From Halarsenatibacter sp964630835 (GTDB lineage: Bacteria; Bacillota; Halanaerobiia; Halanaerobiales; Halarsenatibacteraceae), in the NCBI GenBank assembly GCA_964630835.1, contig CAZVZM010000011.1, positions 1 to 46,758 on the forward strand: a DNA stretch of 46,758 bases. Direction: 5' to 3'. Positions within the stretch are counted from its first letter, which is position 1. Each line of letters begins with the position of its first letter. The notes below the pieces were generated by a model. The model was not told where the DNA came from, made no database searches, and saw nothing but the letters and a program-made list of their open reading frames with translations. Shown in pieces: positions 8,559-17,046 of the stretch. Position numbers and translations under genes: made by a program.

Positions 8559-9386
8559 ATGCCTGAACTCCCGGAAGTAGAAACCGTTGTAAGCGGTTTA
8601 AAAAAAAGAATATGTGGTAAAATAATAAACAGGATTGAGGTTCTTGAGGAGATGGTTTTAGGATATCCTCCAGAGGTGGAGGTGTTTTGCAATGGATTAA
8701 GGGAAAGCAGAATAGAAGATCTTGATCGCAGAGGCAAATATATCATTATTGAACTCTGTCGGAACAGAAAACTTATAGTTCATCTGCGCATGACCGGCAA
8801 ACTTCTTATAAGAAAAAATGATGCTCCTCCTGAAAAATATACCAGAGTCATTTTCAGATTTAAATATAAAGAAGCACTTTTTTTTAATAACATGCGCAAA
8901 TTCGGCAGACTCTATCTGATTAATGATGATGAGGAAGATAAAGCTGGAAGTTTTTCCAGGCTTGGTCCAGAGCCATTTGATGAAGATTTTACGCCGGAAT
9001 ATTTGAAGCAAATTTTAAATGGAAGAAAAGCTTCTATAAAGTCTGTGCTGCTTGATCAGAGCAATGTGGCCGGCCTGGGAAATATTTACAGCGACGAGGC
9101 TCTATACAGAGCCGGGATAAAGCCGATTAAACCAGCAGGTAAATTGGATAACGGAGAAATAAAATCTCTATATGGAGCAATTATTGATGTTCTTGAAGCG
9201 GGGATTAAATATAGCGGCACGTCTTTTAGCGATTATGTCAATGCTCTGGGTGAGTCCGGAGACTTTCAGGAAAAACTTAATGTCTATGGGAGAGAAGGAG
9301 AAGAATGCCCCTTCTGCGGCTCCCGGATTGAAAAATGCAAAGTTTCCGGTCGATCCTCGCATTACTGCTCCAGATGTCAGAGCTGA
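8559..9386 (+). CDS. mutM: Formamidopyrimidine-DNA glycosylase (MutM/Fpg)
   Basis: A bifunctional glycosylase/AP lyase that removes 8-oxoguanine and other oxidised purines. It begins MPELPEVETV, where Pro1 (after Met removal) is the catalytic amine and Glu2 is essential. It contains LIVHLRMTGKL and the helix-two-turn-helix segment DQSNVAGLGNIYSDEAL. It ends with the zinc finger CPFCGSRIEK...HYCSRCQ (CxxC-CxxC). Length of 275 is standard. The initiator ATG lies 1 nt after the polA stop, so translation is probably coupled. The pairing polA-mutM-coaE is common in Firmicutes. Confidence 0.97.
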   Translation: MPELPEVETVVSGLKKRICGKIINRIEVLEEMVLGYPPEVEVFCNGLRESRIEDLDRRGKYIIIELCRNRKLIVHLRMTGKLLIRKNDAPPEKYTRVIFRFKYKEALFFNNMRKFGRLYLINDDEEDKAGSFSRLGPEPFDEDFTPEYLKQILNGRKASIKSVLLDQSNVAGLGNIYSDEALYRAGIKPIKPAGKLDNGEIKSLYGAIIDVLEAGIKYSGTSFSDYVNALGESGDFQEKLNVYGREGEECPFCGSRIEKCKVSGRSSHYCSRCQS

Positions 9387-9402
9387 AAATTGAGGTGATC
9401 GT

Positions 9403-9996
9403 ATGGCACTCGGTTTAACAGGAGGTATAGCTACAGGCAAATCTACCGCTGCAGGTTATCTGCGTGAGTTTGGAGCGGAGATCATAGATGCTGATAATAT
9501 ATCCAGGCAGGTAATGCGGCAGGATGGCCCTGCCTACGAAGATGTTGTGGCTCATTTTGGAGGGGAAATCCTCAGAGAAGATGGAAGTATAGACAGGAAA
9601 AGGCTGGGGGAGCTGGTATTTAACGATTCAAAACAGAGGCAGAAGCTGGAAAAGTTAACACATCCCTATATCATAGAGAGGTTAAAAAATAGGCTGGCCC
9701 AAAAAAAGTATGCTCCTCGCGTTGTGGCTGTTGTTCCTCTGCTGTATGAAGCCGATCTGGAGGAGCTTTTTCGGGAGGTATGGGTGATATCATGCAGCCA
9801 GGAAACTCAGCTGGAAAGACTGCAGGAGAGAAATAATATTTCTAGAGCTGATGCCTGCCAGCGGCTTAGTGCCCAGCTTGACATCAAAGAAAAAGAAAAA
9901 AGAGCAGATCTGGTGATTAAAAATGATGGCAGCAGAGAGGAGTTGAGAAAAAGGATTAAAAAAGCCTGGCAGGACTGGCTGGAGAGGAGAAGATAG
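9403..9996 (+). CDS. coaE: Dephospho-CoA kinase
   Basis: Catalyses the last step of coenzyme A synthesis, ATP-dependent 3'-phosphorylation of dephospho-CoA. The P-loop GGIATGKSTAAG is at residues 6-17. It is followed by the IIDADNISRQV substrate segment and VVAVVPLLYEADLEELF, and the lid carries the RLQERN motif. Length of 197 matches the family. GAGGTGATCGT precedes the ATG, 16 nt after mutM. It is the last gene of the polA cluster; about 76 bases separate it from the next gene. Confidence 0.96.
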   Translation: MALGLTGGIATGKSTAAGYLREFGAEIIDADNISRQVMRQDGPAYEDVVAHFGGEILREDGSIDRKRLGELVFNDSKQRQKLEKLTHPYIIERLKNRLAQKKYAPRVVAVVPLLYEADLEELFREVWVISCSQETQLERLQERNNISRADACQRLSAQLDIKEKEKRADLVIKNDGSREELRKRIKKAWQDWLERRR

Positions 9997-10072
9997 TGTT
10001 TCTCCTCAATGACTTTTGCTATTATAACCCATAGAAATGGCAGCTTAAAATATCTCTGCTGGAGGTAGATTT

Positions 10073-11551
10073 ATGAGGGACTTTAAATTGGAGGGGTTCA
10101 AAACTTTAAAATCGAAAATAATTTATTGGCTGGTTTTTCTAGCGATGATTTTCTTTTTGCTGCCAGGGCAGGAAGCTGGAGCAATAAATCCTCTTTCTGA
10201 GGAAATACCTGGCTCCTCCAATAACCGGAAGGTTGAGATATCCGCCATTCCAGAGACAACACTTGACCCCCATTTTAGCTTCAATCAGGGACATCAGCAT
10301 GTATGGGAACATATATACAGTTTTCTTTATATCTATGACAGGAAAACCCATAGTTTATCTCCACAGCTGGCCAGGGATAATCCAAAATTAAAAGTTTGTG
10401 AGGAGAATGGAGAGAGGTCATACATAATAGAAATAAGAGATGATAAAAAATTTCATAGCGGCCGCAAAGTTACTGTTAATGATATAAAATACAGTTTGAT
10501 GAGGTCGCTTCTGCACGATACGCCCGGAGGGAGCAGTGGATTTCTATGGCAAAGATTGTTCGCAGTTAACAGCCTTAGAGAATTCATTGCCGATGTTTCA
10601 AAATTGGATGATGTTTGTCCGGCTTCTCTTTCTCCGGGAGAGGCGGGGAAAATTTATGGTAAAATACTTGAACGCATTCGTGTCGTCGATGACAGTTTAG
10701 TCCTGCAGCCGAAAAATGAGCCGGATGATAAGGAGAGAGCGAAAAAATCTTTGCAGGCTGTCCTGTCCAGTGCTTTTCCGGGGAGCGCAATAGTAGACAA
10801 AAAAAAGGTGGAGAAATTGGGGGGGTGGTCAGGCGATAAAAGCAACTGGACTTTTTATTATAAAAAGATGCCCGGTTCTTCCGTTCTGAGCAACAATTTT
10901 GAAGCGGGAGCGGGCAATTATGAAATGATATCCTGGAGACCGGGAGAAACTCTTGTTTTGAAGGAAAGTGAACCCGGGAAATATTACTGGCAGGTAAAGG
11001 GGGAACTAAAAGTCATTCGAAGTAATATATCTGAAGTTGCCTTAAAGAGGTTGCTTCAGGAAAATTACTTTGCTCGAGTGGAAAAGTCCCGTCCTGTGGA
11101 AGAGAAATTTCTGAGAGCGGCTGAAGAAGGGGGTTATGATTTAGACGAAGTTACTGGAGACAGCAGTATTTATCTTATGAGCGGCAGGAATCTTAAAGAG
11201 ATAGAGAATTCCCAGGGAGCAAAATCCATCTGCAAAATTAGTCATGAACCTTTAAATTTAAAATATTACAGGGAAAATAATTATCATAATGAGCTTGCAG
11301 AACGCATCATGCATAAAGGACAGGAGATATGTGGTATAACCATCTCTCCTCAAGGAATTGAATGGGAGAACTTTCAGAAAAGGATTTACAGTGGGGATTT
11401 TACACTGGCTCTTATTGAGTGGCTTCAGCCATTTCATGAAATACTGGGGGATTTATATTTGAAAGAGAGATTTTTGCCTGACGATGTTAAACTGCAAAAA
11501 GTTATTGCTCGCCCGGAACGCTATATTTTCTCCCAAAATTGTTCTTTTTGA
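10073..11551 (+). CDS. Family 5 (peptide/nickel type) extracellular solute-binding protein, C-terminally short
   Basis: A 492-residue protein with an N-terminal signal-like hydrophobic stretch (about residues 18-36) and no clear lipobox Cys. SBP_bac_5 landmarks are ETTLDPHFSFNQG, YIIEIRDDKKFHSGRKVTV.DIKYSL, and GAGNYEMISWRPGE in place of the usual GTGPY. The last recognisable block, WENFQKRIYSGDFTLALIEW, normally has 80 or more further residues after it. Here the reading frame closes about 50 residues later at NCSF. It probably presents oligopeptides or another substrate to the OppDF-type transporter downstream, but the shortened C-lobe may impair it. The 193-base gap before oppD holds a repeat-family copy. 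Confidence 0.75.
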   Translation: MRDFKLEGFKTLKSKIIYWLVFLAMIFFLLPGQEAGAINPLSEEIPGSSNNRKVEISAIPETTLDPHFSFNQGHQHVWEHIYSFLYIYDRKTHSLSPQLARDNPKLKVCEENGERSYIIEIRDDKKFHSGRKVTVNDIKYSLMRSLLHDTPGGSSGFLWQRLFAVNSLREFIADVSKLDDVCPASLSPGEAGKIYGKILERIRVVDDSLVLQPKNEPDDKERAKKSLQAVLSSAFPGSAIVDKKKVEKLGGWSGDKSNWTFYYKKMPGSSVLSNNFEAGAGNYEMISWRPGETLVLKESEPGKYYWQVKGELKVIRSNISEVALKRLLQENYFARVEKSRPVEEKFLRAAEEGGYDLDEVTGDSSIYLMSGRNLKEIENSQGAKSICKISHEPLNLKYYRENNYHNELAERIMHKGQEICGITISPQGIEWENFQKRIYSGDFTLALIEWLQPFHEILGDLYLKERFLPDDVKLQKVIARPERYIFSQNCSF

Positions 11552-11753
11552 AGGATTTTAACCCTGTTTTATTGAAGTAAATTAAGCAGGTGTATTAAAG
11601 AGATCTTAATTGAATTCACTTTTATGCAGGACTTATGTTATTTATGTTTGGAAGATATAAAGCGAAGTGATACTTGAAATTTTTCGAAGCATATAATTTG
11701 AAGTTGATCGGGCAGTTTAATTCTTCACAAAATTAAGAAGGTGGGTGAGATTT
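11552..11753. repeat. Intergenic repeat family copy between the binding protein and oppD
   Basis: The best-conserved part is 11648-11696: GGAAGATATAAAGCGAAGTG followed by ATACTTGAAATTTTTCGAAG. It matches 29479-29525 and the reverse complements of 1436-1471 and 16860-16900. Upstream, 11563-11645 is only loosely similar to the promoter-like half. It occupies the place where permease genes usually sit in an opp operon. Confidence 0.6.
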
Positions 11754-12764
11754 TTGCAGAGAGAGGAAAGTTTGATTGACGTGAAAAATTTGAAGACATA
11801 TTTTTTCACGGAAGAAGGAGTGGTCAAGGCAGTAGATGGAGTTGATTTTGAGATTTATCCCGGTGAAACGCTGGGAATAGTGGGAGAATCAGGCTGCGGT
11901 AAAAGCGTTACGGCTCTATCCATTATGGGGCTTGTGGAATCCCCCCCGGGTGAGATAGTTGAGGGCGAGATTATGTTTGAGGGGAAGGATCTTACAGATC
12001 TGCCCGAAAGGGAGATGCGAAAGATCAGGGGTAATGATATTTCTATGATCTTTCAGGAGCCAATGACCTCGTTAAATCCGGTTTATACAGTGGGGGATCA
12101 GATAGGAGAATCTATTTTATTGCATAAAGATGTTTCCAAAAAGGAAGCCCGGGAGCAATCGATAGAGATGCTGAAAAAGGTGGGGATACCGCTGCCCGAA
12201 CAGAGGGTGGACGAATATCCTCATCAGCTGAGCGGGGGAATGCGCCAGAGAGTAATGATAGCGATGGCTTTATCCTGTGATCCCCAGCTTTTGATAGCAG
12301 ATGAGCCCACAACTGCTCTGGATGTGACAATTCAGGCTCAGATACTGGAGCTTATGGGTGAACTGGAGGATGAGTTTGATATGTCGATAATGATGATCAC
12401 CCACGATCTGGGAGTTATAGCGGAGGTTTGCGAGAGGATAGGAGTAATGTATGCCGGTAAAGTTATGGAATACAGCACAGCGGAAGAGATATTTGATAAT
12501 CCTTCCCATCCTTATACGTGGGGGCTTATGCAGTCTATCCCGAAGATACACAAAAAGGTGGATAAGCTGGAAGCCATACCCGGAGTGGTGCCCAGTCCCC
12601 TGGATTTTCCAGAGGGCTGCAAATTTAACACCCGATGCTTTATGGCTCATGATAGATGTTATGAAGAGGAACCACCGCTCAAAGAGGTGAAGAAAGGACA
12701 TCAATCGCGCTGCTGGCACATTGAGGAGCTAAAAGAAAGACAACAACAGGCGGAAACCGCTTAA
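11754..12764 (+). CDS. oppD: Oligopeptide/dipeptide ABC transporter ATPase, OppD type
   Basis: A cytoplasmic ATPase energising peptide-type uptake. Walker A is GESGCGKSV, the signature is LSGGMRQRV, Walker B is LLIADEPTTALD, and the switch His lies in MMITHDLGV. The C-terminal oligopeptide-transport domain has GCKFNTRCFMAHDRC, with the Cys pattern of OppD/DppD proteins. TTG at 11754 is chosen because GAAGGTGGG lies 8-9 nt upstream; a GTG at 11745 overlaps that site. oppF follows after 50 nt. The usual permease partners OppB and OppC are absent on either side. Confidence 0.92.
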   Translation: MQREESLIDVKNLKTYFFTEEGVVKAVDGVDFEIYPGETLGIVGESGCGKSVTALSIMGLVESPPGEIVEGEIMFEGKDLTDLPEREMRKIRGNDISMIFQEPMTSLNPVYTVGDQIGESILLHKDVSKKEAREQSIEMLKKVGIPLPEQRVDEYPHQLSGGMRQRVMIAMALSCDPQLLIADEPTTALDVTIQAQILELMGELEDEFDMSIMMITHDLGVIAEVCERIGVMYAGKVMEYSTAEEIFDNPSHPYTWGLMQSIPKIHKKVDKLEAIPGVVPSPLDFPEGCKFNTRCFMAHDRCYEEEPPLKEVKKGHQSRCWHIEELKERQQQAETA

Positions 12765-12814
12765 TTTTTGAATAAAGAACAACTGGAGCTAATTCTGCTG
12801 GAGGTGTATTAATT

Positions 12815-13810
12815 TTGCCCTCAGAAAATGACGTTTTACTGGAGCTAAAAAATGTAAAGAAGTATTTTCCCGTAAAAGCTGGTATTTTGAGGAGAACAGT
12901 GGGTTATGTTAGAGCCGTTGATGATGTCAGCTTTTCCATAAAAAGAGGAGAAACACTGGGGCTGGTAGGGGAGTCCGGTTGTGGAAAATCCACCACAGGC
13001 AGAACGATACTGAGGCTGCTTGAGGCAACCGAAGGTGAAATATATTTTGAAGACCAGAATATTTTGGAGCTGAAAAAGGAGGAATTAAGGGCTTTAAGGC
13101 GTGAGATGCAGATTATTTTTCAGGATCCCTATGCCAGCTTAAATCCTCGCATGAAGGTAGAGGACATAATTGGAGAACCGCTTGATATCCATAATATGGT
13201 TGACAATAAGAAGGAAAGAAGAGAGCGAGTGAGAGAGCTTTTAGAGGAAGTGGGACTTTTACCCGATCACATGAAAAGGTACCCTCATGAGTTTTCCGGA
13301 GGTCAGCGTCAGCGCATAGGTGTAGCCAGGGCTCTTGCAGTAAATCCCAGCCTGATAATAGCCGATGAGCCTGTTTCAGCTCTGGATGTTTCTATTCAGG
13401 CCCAGGTGATAAATCTGATGGAGGAGCTGCAGGAACAATTCAATTTGACCTATCTATTTATCGCCCATGATTTAAGCGTTGTACAGCACATCAGTGATCG
13501 CATAGCAGTGATGTATCTGGGGAAGATAGTGGAGCTGGCCGAGGAGAGAGAGCTTTTCGAAAATACCCTTCATCCTTACAGCCGCTCCCTGCTTTCGGCT
13601 ATTCCGGTGGCGGATCCCCACCACGAAAGCGAGAGGATTATTCTGGAAGGGGATGTGCCTGATCCTGTGGATCCTCCCTCCGGCTGTCGATTTCATCCGC
13701 GCTGTCCGGAGGCGGTGGATATCTGCAGCGAAGAAGAACCGGAGTTCAAAGAGTATGAGGATGGCCACTGGTCTGCATGTCACCTGAATGAGCGGGAGTA
13801 TAGCATATAA
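12815..13810 (+). CDS. oppF: Oligopeptide/dipeptide ABC transporter ATPase, OppF type
   Basis: The second ATPase of the transporter, pairing with OppD. Walker A is GESGCGKSTTGR, the signature FSGGQRQRIG, Walker B LIIADEPVSALD, and the switch region LFIAHDLSVV. The C-terminal domain has SGCRFHPRCPEAVDIC. Translation starts at TTG with GGAGGTG 8 nt before it, the same start type as oppD. The pair is co-transcribed and ends at a strong bidirectional terminator shared with hflX. With no permease genes here, the pair may serve membrane subunits encoded elsewhere, or may be left over from a deletion. Confidence 0.92.
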   Translation: MPSENDVLLELKNVKKYFPVKAGILRRTVGYVRAVDDVSFSIKRGETLGLVGESGCGKSTTGRTILRLLEATEGEIYFEDQNILELKKEELRALRREMQIIFQDPYASLNPRMKVEDIIGEPLDIHNMVDNKKERRERVRELLEEVGLLPDHMKRYPHEFSGGQRQRIGVARALAVNPSLIIADEPVSALDVSIQAQVINLMEELQEQFNLTYLFIAHDLSVVQHISDRIAVMYLGKIVELAEERELFENTLHPYSRSLLSAIPVADPHHESERIILEGDVPDPVDPPSGCRFHPRCPEAVDICSEEEPEFKEYEDGHWSACHLNEREYSI

Positions 13811-13821
13811 TAGTATATAAT

Positions 13822-13861
13822 AAAAAAAGTCTCATCCTGGTATCAGGATGAGACTTTTTTA
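13822..13861. terminator. Strong bidirectional terminator between oppF and hflX
   Basis: The stem AGTCTCATCCTG pairs perfectly with CAGGATGAGACT around a GTAT loop. It is flanked by an A-run on the left and a T-run on the right, so it works in both directions. The hflX stop codon (minus strand, 13843-13845) lies inside the loop and stem, so the last codons of hflX form one arm. Confidence 0.93.
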
Positions 13862-15114
13862 TCGGATATTCTATTATCAAACTGGCCAGTTTTGCTGGCT
13901 ATATCCCGGGGCACAAGAGCCGATATAGCAATTCCTTTTTGACAGTATTCCTCTTCTTCAACCTGACCGCGGTTGTGTATTTCTTCGATAAGTCCCGCCC
14001 GCTCGTAGGGAATGGTAGAGGAAATATGGATCAGCCTTTCATTGATGGATTTATTGATATTTCCGAGCAGCTTTTCTACTCCTTTTCCTTCCAGGGCAGA
14101 TATGAAGCAGGCGTCAGGATAATTCATCTGCAGAACATCAAGTTTCTCCCGGGGCAGTTTATCTATTTTGTTTATTACCAGCATTTTTTCATGGGGATCT
14201 GCATCCAGGTCATTTAATACATCCTCAACGACATCTATGCGATTTTCCAGATTGTGATTGCTGCCGTCTGCAATATGGAGGATTATATCTGCTGCTGTAA
14301 TTTCTTCAAGGGTAGCTCTGAAAGAAGCAATAAGCTGGTGAGGAAGATTTTTAATAAAACCTACTGTGTCGGTGATTATTGCCTTTTTACCTCCAGGCAG
14401 GGTAAACCTGTGCAGTGTTGAGTCAAGAGTGGCAAAGAGCTGATCAGCCACCATATTATCCTCATTTGTGATCTGATTTAAAAGGGTGGATTTACCTGCA
14501 TTTGTGTAACCGGCCAGAGCAATTATAGGATCCTGTCTATCCTGGCGCTGGATTTCCCGGGTGCGAGATATTTCTTCAAGCTCTTTTTTCAGGCGGTGAA
14601 TTCGGTCATTAATCCTTCTTCTATCTGTTTCCAGCTTTGTTTCACCGGGACCTCTTGTTCCTATTCCGGCCCCCAGGCGAGAGAGCTCTTCGCCTTTTCC
14701 GGTAAGTCTGGAAAAGAGGTATTCCAGCTGGGCTTTTTCCACCTGGAGTTTGCTTTCCTTGGTTCGAGCATGAATAGAAAATATATCGAGGATAAGTTGA
14801 GTTCTGTCAATAACTCTCGTCTCGAGATCCTCTTCAAGATTGCGGTGTTGAGCCGGTGATAATTCTCCATCAATTATCACCAGATTAATATCGGAATTTT
14901 CTATCGTATCCTTTATTTCAGCCAGTTTTCCCCGGCCAATATAATAGGCTGGATCTTTGCTGTCTGGATTGTGAGTTGTTTTTTTAGCCACTTCTCCTCC
15001 TGCTGTTTTTGTTAGTTCGGTAAGTTCTTCCAGTGAATTGCTTCTGCTGCTGACGATTAGAACCTTTTCACTGGGTACAGAGGTAGAAAAAAATCTGTCT
15101 CTGATGATAGGCAT
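13843..15114 (-). CDS. hflX: GTPase HflX (ribosome-splitting factor)
   Basis: A 423-residue GTPase. The N-terminal nucleotide-binding-like domain starts EKVLIVSS. A coiled helical linker with GAGIGTRGPGETKLETDRR follows, then the G domain: G1 GYTNAGKSTL, G3 DTVGFI, G4 NKID. HflX binds the 50S subunit and splits stalled or stressed ribosomes. The ATG at 15114 is directly abutted by GGAGGG with no spacer, which is unusual. No other start in frame fits the family N-terminus. The C-terminal codons run into the shared terminator. A promoter is visible at 15204-15231 (minus strand), giving a leader of about 80 nt with a hairpin. Confidence 0.93.
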   Translation of the reverse strand: MPIIRDRFFSTSVPSEKVLIVSSRSNSLEELTELTKTAGGEVAKKTTHNPDSKDPAYYIGRGKLAEIKDTIENSDINLVIIDGELSPAQHRNLEEDLETRVIDRTQLILDIFSIHARTKESKLQVEKAQLEYLFSRLTGKGEELSRLGAGIGTRGPGETKLETDRRRINDRIHRLKKELEEISRTREIQRQDRQDPIIALAGYTNAGKSTLLNQITNEDNMVADQLFATLDSTLHRFTLPGGKKAIITDTVGFIKNLPHQLIASFRATLEEITAADIILHIADGSNHNLENRIDVVEDVLNDLDADPHEKMLVINKIDKLPREKLDVLQMNYPDACFISALEGKGVEKLLGNINKSINERLIHISSTIPYERAGLIEEIHNRGQVEEEEYCQKGIAISALVPRDIASKTGQFDNRISDKKVSS

Positions 15115-15135
15115 CCCTCCAATGATATAGCTATA

Positions 15136-15178
15136 GGATCTTCTCCATAGCCTTCAACAACTGATGTGGAGAAGAACC
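15136..15178 (-). repeat. Leader hairpin of hflX derived from the intergenic repeat
   Basis: GGATCTTCTCCA (15136-15147) pairs with TGGAGAAGAACC (15167-15178) with one mismatch across a 19-nt loop. Read on the minus strand, the loop region gives CTCCACATCAGTTGTTGAAG, which is the start of the repeat family seen at 3774 and 5308. It lies in the 5' leader of hflX. Confidence 0.5.
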
Positions 15179-15203
15179 TGAACTTTTTACTTTTGTTAAT
15201 GTT

Positions 15204-15231
15204 ATTATAGCAAAATTTCATATAAAGTCAA
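15204..15231 (-). promoter_or_regulatory. Predicted hflX promoter
   Basis: On the minus strand TTGACT (15226-15231) is followed after 16 nt by a perfect TATAAT (15204-15209). It points toward hflX, whose start codon is about 90 bases downstream. Confidence 0.7.
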
Positions 15232-15246
15232 TTATCTAACATTTAT

Positions 15247-15275
15247 TTGACAGTTTGTAAAAGCAATGATATCTT
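15247..15275 (+). promoter_or_regulatory. Predicted csoR-type gene promoter
   Basis: A consensus TTGACA (15247-15252) is followed after 17 nt by TATCTT (15270-15275). It lies about 40 bases before the regulator's start codon and is divergent from the hflX promoter. Confidence 0.7.
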
Positions 15276-15317
15276 ATTAGAAAAGATATTCAATGCAGGT
15301 ATCAGGAGGTGGTTTTT

Positions 15318-15617
15318 GTGTCTTCTATAGACAAAAATGAAATGAGTTCTTTAAAAAAAGAGGATAAAAAAGCTCTGTTGAACAGGTTGAATCGGATTGA
15401 GGGGCAGGTTAGAGGCGTAAAAAAAATGATTGAAGAAGAAGAATATTGTATTGATATCCTGACTCAAATTACAGCTATTAGAGGTGCATTAAAAAATGCA
15501 GGTTTAAAGGTGCTTGACAGGCATATTGAGGGATGTGTCAGCACTGCCATAGAAGAAGGGGAGAGTGAAAAAGTTGTCCCTGAACTGATAGATACTGTAA
15601 ATAGGTTTATGGATTAA
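15318..15617 (+). CDS. csoR: CsoR-family metal-sensing repressor
   Basis: A 99-residue all-helical repressor (DUF156/CsoR). RLNRIEGQVRG at the N-terminus is the family hallmark. The metal-site residues C (in YCIDILTQI), H and C (in RHIEGCV) follow the C-H-C pattern of Cu(I)-sensing CsoR, rather than the patterns of RcnR, FrmR or CstR. Such proteins release DNA on Cu(I) binding. The GTG at 15318 is chosen because AGGAGGT (15304-15310) is 7 nt upstream; an earlier GTG overlaps that site. No copper ATPase or chaperone gene is adjacent, so the target lies elsewhere or the sensor has another ligand. Confidence 0.85.
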   Translation: MSSIDKNEMSSLKKEDKKALLNRLNRIEGQVRGVKKMIEEEEYCIDILTQITAIRGALKNAGLKVLDRHIEGCVSTAIEEGESEKVVPELIDTVNRFMD

Positions 15618-15715
15618 ATGGTAATTGGGGTTTATATCATTATTTATTAAGTGTAGATTTAGTTGAAAAATTTTTCTGAACTGATGAAGTTATTTTATAA
15701 CAGGGGGCTGCCTCA

Positions 15716-16846
15716 ATGAGGAAAAAACACCTGCTGCCAGTAATTGTCCTATTTATTACGGCAGTATTTTTAAGAGTAGCTTCTCACCCAATCAATCCCG
15801 GTTATCTTAATAATTCCGAAGATGAGCTTAAAAACTTTGTTAAATCTGATGGGGAAATTATAGAGGGAGACAATTCTTTTTTAAAACTTTCGGAATACAT
15901 AACCAGTATACGTGGAAATGATTATGAGATAATCTATTCATCATGGGGTCTGCGCAACAGGCTGGAAATTACTGATGAAGGACTGAATATTAAACCGCCG
16001 GGATCTGAAGGGGGGCTTCATCCTTCAGGTAGCTTTCCTCAGGAGGATTTTTTTAAAGAAATTGATAAAAGCATTGAAAATATTACCGGGCAGGGCTTTG
16101 TTGATGCAATGAGAAGGCGAAAAAGAGTAACCGCTCTGCAGGAACAGATAGTAATTCATGAGGTTAAGCCGGGAGAAAATTTATCCACTATAGCCCGAAA
16201 GCATGATATAAATATTGATACTCTTATTGGAGCAAACGACATAAAAGATATGAATAATATAATGCCGGGAGATGAACTTACGATTCTACCCCTGAAAGGA
16301 ATCAAATATTCTCTCAGTCCAGGAGAGAGTATTGAGGAAATTGCAGATAAATATGGTCTTCAGCCTGCTAAAATAAGGAGAGCAAATGAGATTGCTCCCG
16401 GGGAGGAATTAAATCCGGGAGATACTCTAATTCTTCCGGGGGCAGAGCCGGAGTTTGGTTATAAAGATAGATTAAATCAAAAGCTGGTTCGCCCTGTGGA
16501 CGGGCGCGTAACTTCTCCATTTGGCCCGCGCTGGGGCGGTCATCATGATGGGGTGGATTATGCTGTGCCTTACGGCACACCAGTTCGAGCTGCAGGGGCA
16601 GGTACTGTTGTGCATACTGGATATTCTCAGGGATACGGTCACACTGTAATCCTTGAGCATCAAAAGGGGATGAGGACGCTTTATGCCCACCTGAGTTCAT
16701 ATGAAGTTACTCCCGGCCAGAGGGTGGGCAGGGGCCAGGTAATTGCAAAATCGGGAAATACAGGTCGATCCACAGGCCCCCATCTGCATTTTGAAGTGAG
16801 GATGAACGGACGACCGGTTGATCCCAAAAATTATTTGCTCGATTAA
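15716..16846 (+). CDS. Secreted LysM-M23 peptidoglycan endopeptidase
   Basis: A 376-residue protein with an N-terminal signal or anchor segment (about residues 6-23) and a unique region to about 145. Two LysM peptidoglycan-binding modules follow (about 147-194 and 197-241), then a C-terminal M23/LytM domain (about 263-371). The zinc and catalytic residues are complete: His277 and Asp281 in HHDGVD, His325 in YAHLSS, and His356/His358 in GPHLHFE. It is expected to cut peptide cross-links in the periplasm during growth or division. Because the M23 site is intact, it is more likely an enzyme than an EnvC-type activator. Downstream are a weak terminator and a repeat-family copy. Confidence 0.9.
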   Translation: MRKKHLLPVIVLFITAVFLRVASHPINPGYLNNSEDELKNFVKSDGEIIEGDNSFLKLSEYITSIRGNDYEIIYSSWGLRNRLEITDEGLNIKPPGSEGGLHPSGSFPQEDFFKEIDKSIENITGQGFVDAMRRRKRVTALQEQIVIHEVKPGENLSTIARKHDINIDTLIGANDIKDMNNIMPGDELTILPLKGIKYSLSPGESIEEIADKYGLQPAKIRRANEIAPGEELNPGDTLILPGAEPEFGYKDRLNQKLVRPVDGRVTSPFGPRWGGHHDGVDYAVPYGTPVRAAGAGTVVHTGYSQGYGHTVILEHQKGMRTLYAHLSSYEVTPGQRVGRGQVIAKSGNTGRSTGPHLHFEVRMNGRPVDPKNYLLD

Positions 16847-16859
16847 TAGACAAAATTAC

Positions 16860-16900
16860 GAAAAATTTCGAGTATCACTTCTTCTTTTAGCTTCCTATAT
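16860..16900 (-). repeat. Intergenic repeat family copy (minus orientation)
   Basis: Read on the minus strand it gives GAAGCTAAAAGAAGAAGTG then ATACTCGAAATTTTT, matching the core at 11651-11690. Confidence 0.55.
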
Positions 16901-16910
16901 GATTTGTTTT

Positions 16911-16942
16911 CCCCGGAACCTGTAAACCGGGGCCTTTATTTT
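16911..16942 (+). terminator. Possible terminator after the M23 peptidase gene
   Basis: CCCCGG (16911-16916) pairs with CCGGGG (16927-16932) across a 10-nt loop, followed by CCTTTATTTT. The stem is short but GC-rich. Confidence 0.5.
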
Positions 16943-16972
16943 GTGCGGACTCGATTTGAGCTGGAGTTTAAT

Positions 16973-17001
16973 TTGTCACATGCCGATAAAAAAGGTATAA
17001 T
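16973..17001 (+). promoter_or_regulatory. Predicted promoter of the two-component operon
   Basis: TTGTCA (16973-16978) and a perfect TATAAT (16996-17001) are separated by 17 nt, about 45 bases before the response-regulator start. Confidence 0.7.
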
Positions 17002-17046
17002 GGTTCTAACAGGCAGGGCTAAAACAAACAGGGTGGTGAGCTTTGA

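Noticed and set aside
7838..8746. A 302-codon minus-strand open frame
   Set aside because: It lies antisense to the conserved polymerase domain of polA and the start of mutM. Those genes are certain, and its translation shows no family features.
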